Below, piece after piece: positions 12,902 to 13,607 of a stretch of DNA of 13,607 bases. A model generated the notes under the pieces. That model was not told the origin of the DNA. It ran no database searches and saw only the letters and a program-made list of their open reading frames with translations. A program made the position numbers and the translations under genes. Each line of letters begins with the position of its first letter. The first letter of the stretch is position 1. Origin of the DNA: Clostridiales bacterium UBA7011 (GTDB lineage Bacteria > Bacillota > Clostridia > Oscillospirales > Butyricicoccaceae); the NCBI GenBank assembly GCA_002449635.1, contig DJXF01000057.1:1-13607 (forward strand), in the 5' to 3' direction.

Positions 12902-13607
12902 ATGAACACTTATGGATTGGAAAAGCTCGGTATCATCAATACCGACACCGTTTATCGCAATCTGACTCCGGCTCAGCTGACAGAGCACGCACTTCGCCGC
13001 GGCGAGGGCACCCTGTCCAACACCGGCGCTCTGGTCGTTAAGACCGGCAAGTACACCGGCCGCTCCGCAAACGATAAGTTCATCGTTGACAGCGAGGGCG
13101 TACACGACGAGATCGCGTGGGGCAAGGTCAACAAGCCGATGACCCAGGAATGCTTCGACGCACTGTACGAGAAGGTCATCGCTTACCTGCAGGGCAAGGA
13201 AATCTTTATTTTCGACGGCTTCGCAGGCGCTGACCCGAAGTACACCAAGTCCTTCCGCATCGTCAATGAGCTGGCTTCCCAGAATATGTTCATCCATCAG
13301 CTGCTGCGCCGTCCGACCGCAGAGCAGCTCGAGAACTTCTCTGAGGACTTCACCATCATCGCGGCACCGGGCTTCAAGTGCATTCCGGAGCGCGACGGCA
13401 CCCGTTCCGAGGCTTGCATCGTCATCGACTACGAGAAGAAGCTCGTTCTCATCGTAGGCTCCCGTTACTCCGGCGAGATCAAGAAGTCTGTCTTCTCCGT
13501 TATGAACTACATCCTGCCGAAGCAGGGTGTATTCCCGATGCACTGCTCCGCAAACATCGGCGCTGACGGCGACTCCGCTGTATTCTTCGGTCTGTCCGGC
13601 ACCGGCA
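12902..13607 (+). CDS. pckA: ATP-dependent phosphoenolpyruvate carboxykinase, 3' end outside the window
   Basis: The first 235 codons of an enzyme that is normally about 530 residues. It interconverts oxaloacetate plus ATP with phosphoenolpyruvate, CO2 and ADP; in anaerobes it often runs toward oxaloacetate. Recognisable parts are the N-terminal YGLEKLGI, LVVKTGKYTGRSANDKFIV (substrate-binding RxxxDKFIV), GEIKKSVFSVMNYILP, and FPMHCSANIG followed by FFGLSGTG, the start of the kinase-1a P-loop GxxGTGKT, where the window ends. The start follows GGAGG at 12889-12893, 8 nt before the ATG. Codon use is strongly biased (TAC, AAG, CGC, ATC, GTT) and less GC-rich than neighbouring genes, which suggests high expression. 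Confidence 0.96.
   Translation, partial: MNTYGLEKLGIINTDTVYRNLTPAQLTEHALRRGEGTLSNTGALVVKTGKYTGRSANDKFIVDSEGVHDEIAWGKVNKPMTQECFDALYEKVIAYLQGKEIFIFDGFAGADPKYTKSFRIVNELASQNMFIHQLLRRPTAEQLENFSEDFTIIAAPGFKCIPERDGTRSEACIVIDYEKKLVLIVGSRYSGEIKKSVFSVMNYILPKQGVFPMHCSANIGADGDSAVFFGLSGTG

Overview
The window looks like chromosome from a GC-rich, endospore-forming member of the Clostridia, probably Oscillospirales (the order is my inference). The reason is an adjacent sigG and spoIIGA-sigE pair of sporulation loci, a clostridial four-cysteine mini-protein (DUF6472-like), and a Gram-positive multidomain surface protein. No rRNA, tRNA, CRISPR array or insertion sequence was seen.

Layout. Positions 1-847 (+) hold the 3' part of a family-2 glycosyltransferase fused to a GtrA membrane domain, then a 58-residue four-Cys protein closed by a strong terminator. 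Positions 931-1711 (+) are a monocistronic HAD phosphatase with its own extended -10 promoter and terminator. Positions 1814-4380 are the sporulation block: sigG (+) behind a near-perfect sigma-F promoter, facing tail-to-tail the spoIIGA-sigE operon (-), with a bidirectional terminator between them. In the best-known spore formers these three genes are collinear, so the arrangement here is rearranged.

Positions 4467-11512 (-) appear to be one operon read right to left. A consensus promoter (TTGACT-17-TATAAT) drives an approximately 520-nt untranslated leader and a 1275-residue secreted surface protein (two FMN_bind-like repeats, a Cna-B-like domain split by an insertion, a von Willebrand A domain, a degenerate sortase signal). 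Next come a 52-residue peptide, an intrinsic-terminator-like hairpin, an HprK-like P-loop kinase, a PqqD-like peptide-binding protein and a nucleotidyltransferase-fold protein. The last four genes resemble the tailoring half of a lasso-peptide cluster (precursor A, kinase K, RRE protein B1, nucleotidyltransferase N) but no lasso protease or cyclase is in the window and the peptide lacks a convincing lasso core. This is the best candidate for an undescribed system: a peptide recognised through a YxxPxL leader and modified by a kinase and a nucleotidyltransferase, co-expressed with a large surface adhesin.

Divergent from that operon is a PflX-like radical SAM gene (11660-12577, +). The window ends inside pckA (ATP-type phosphoenolpyruvate carboxykinase), whose leader carries a hairpin plus T-tract just upstream of the ribosome binding site.
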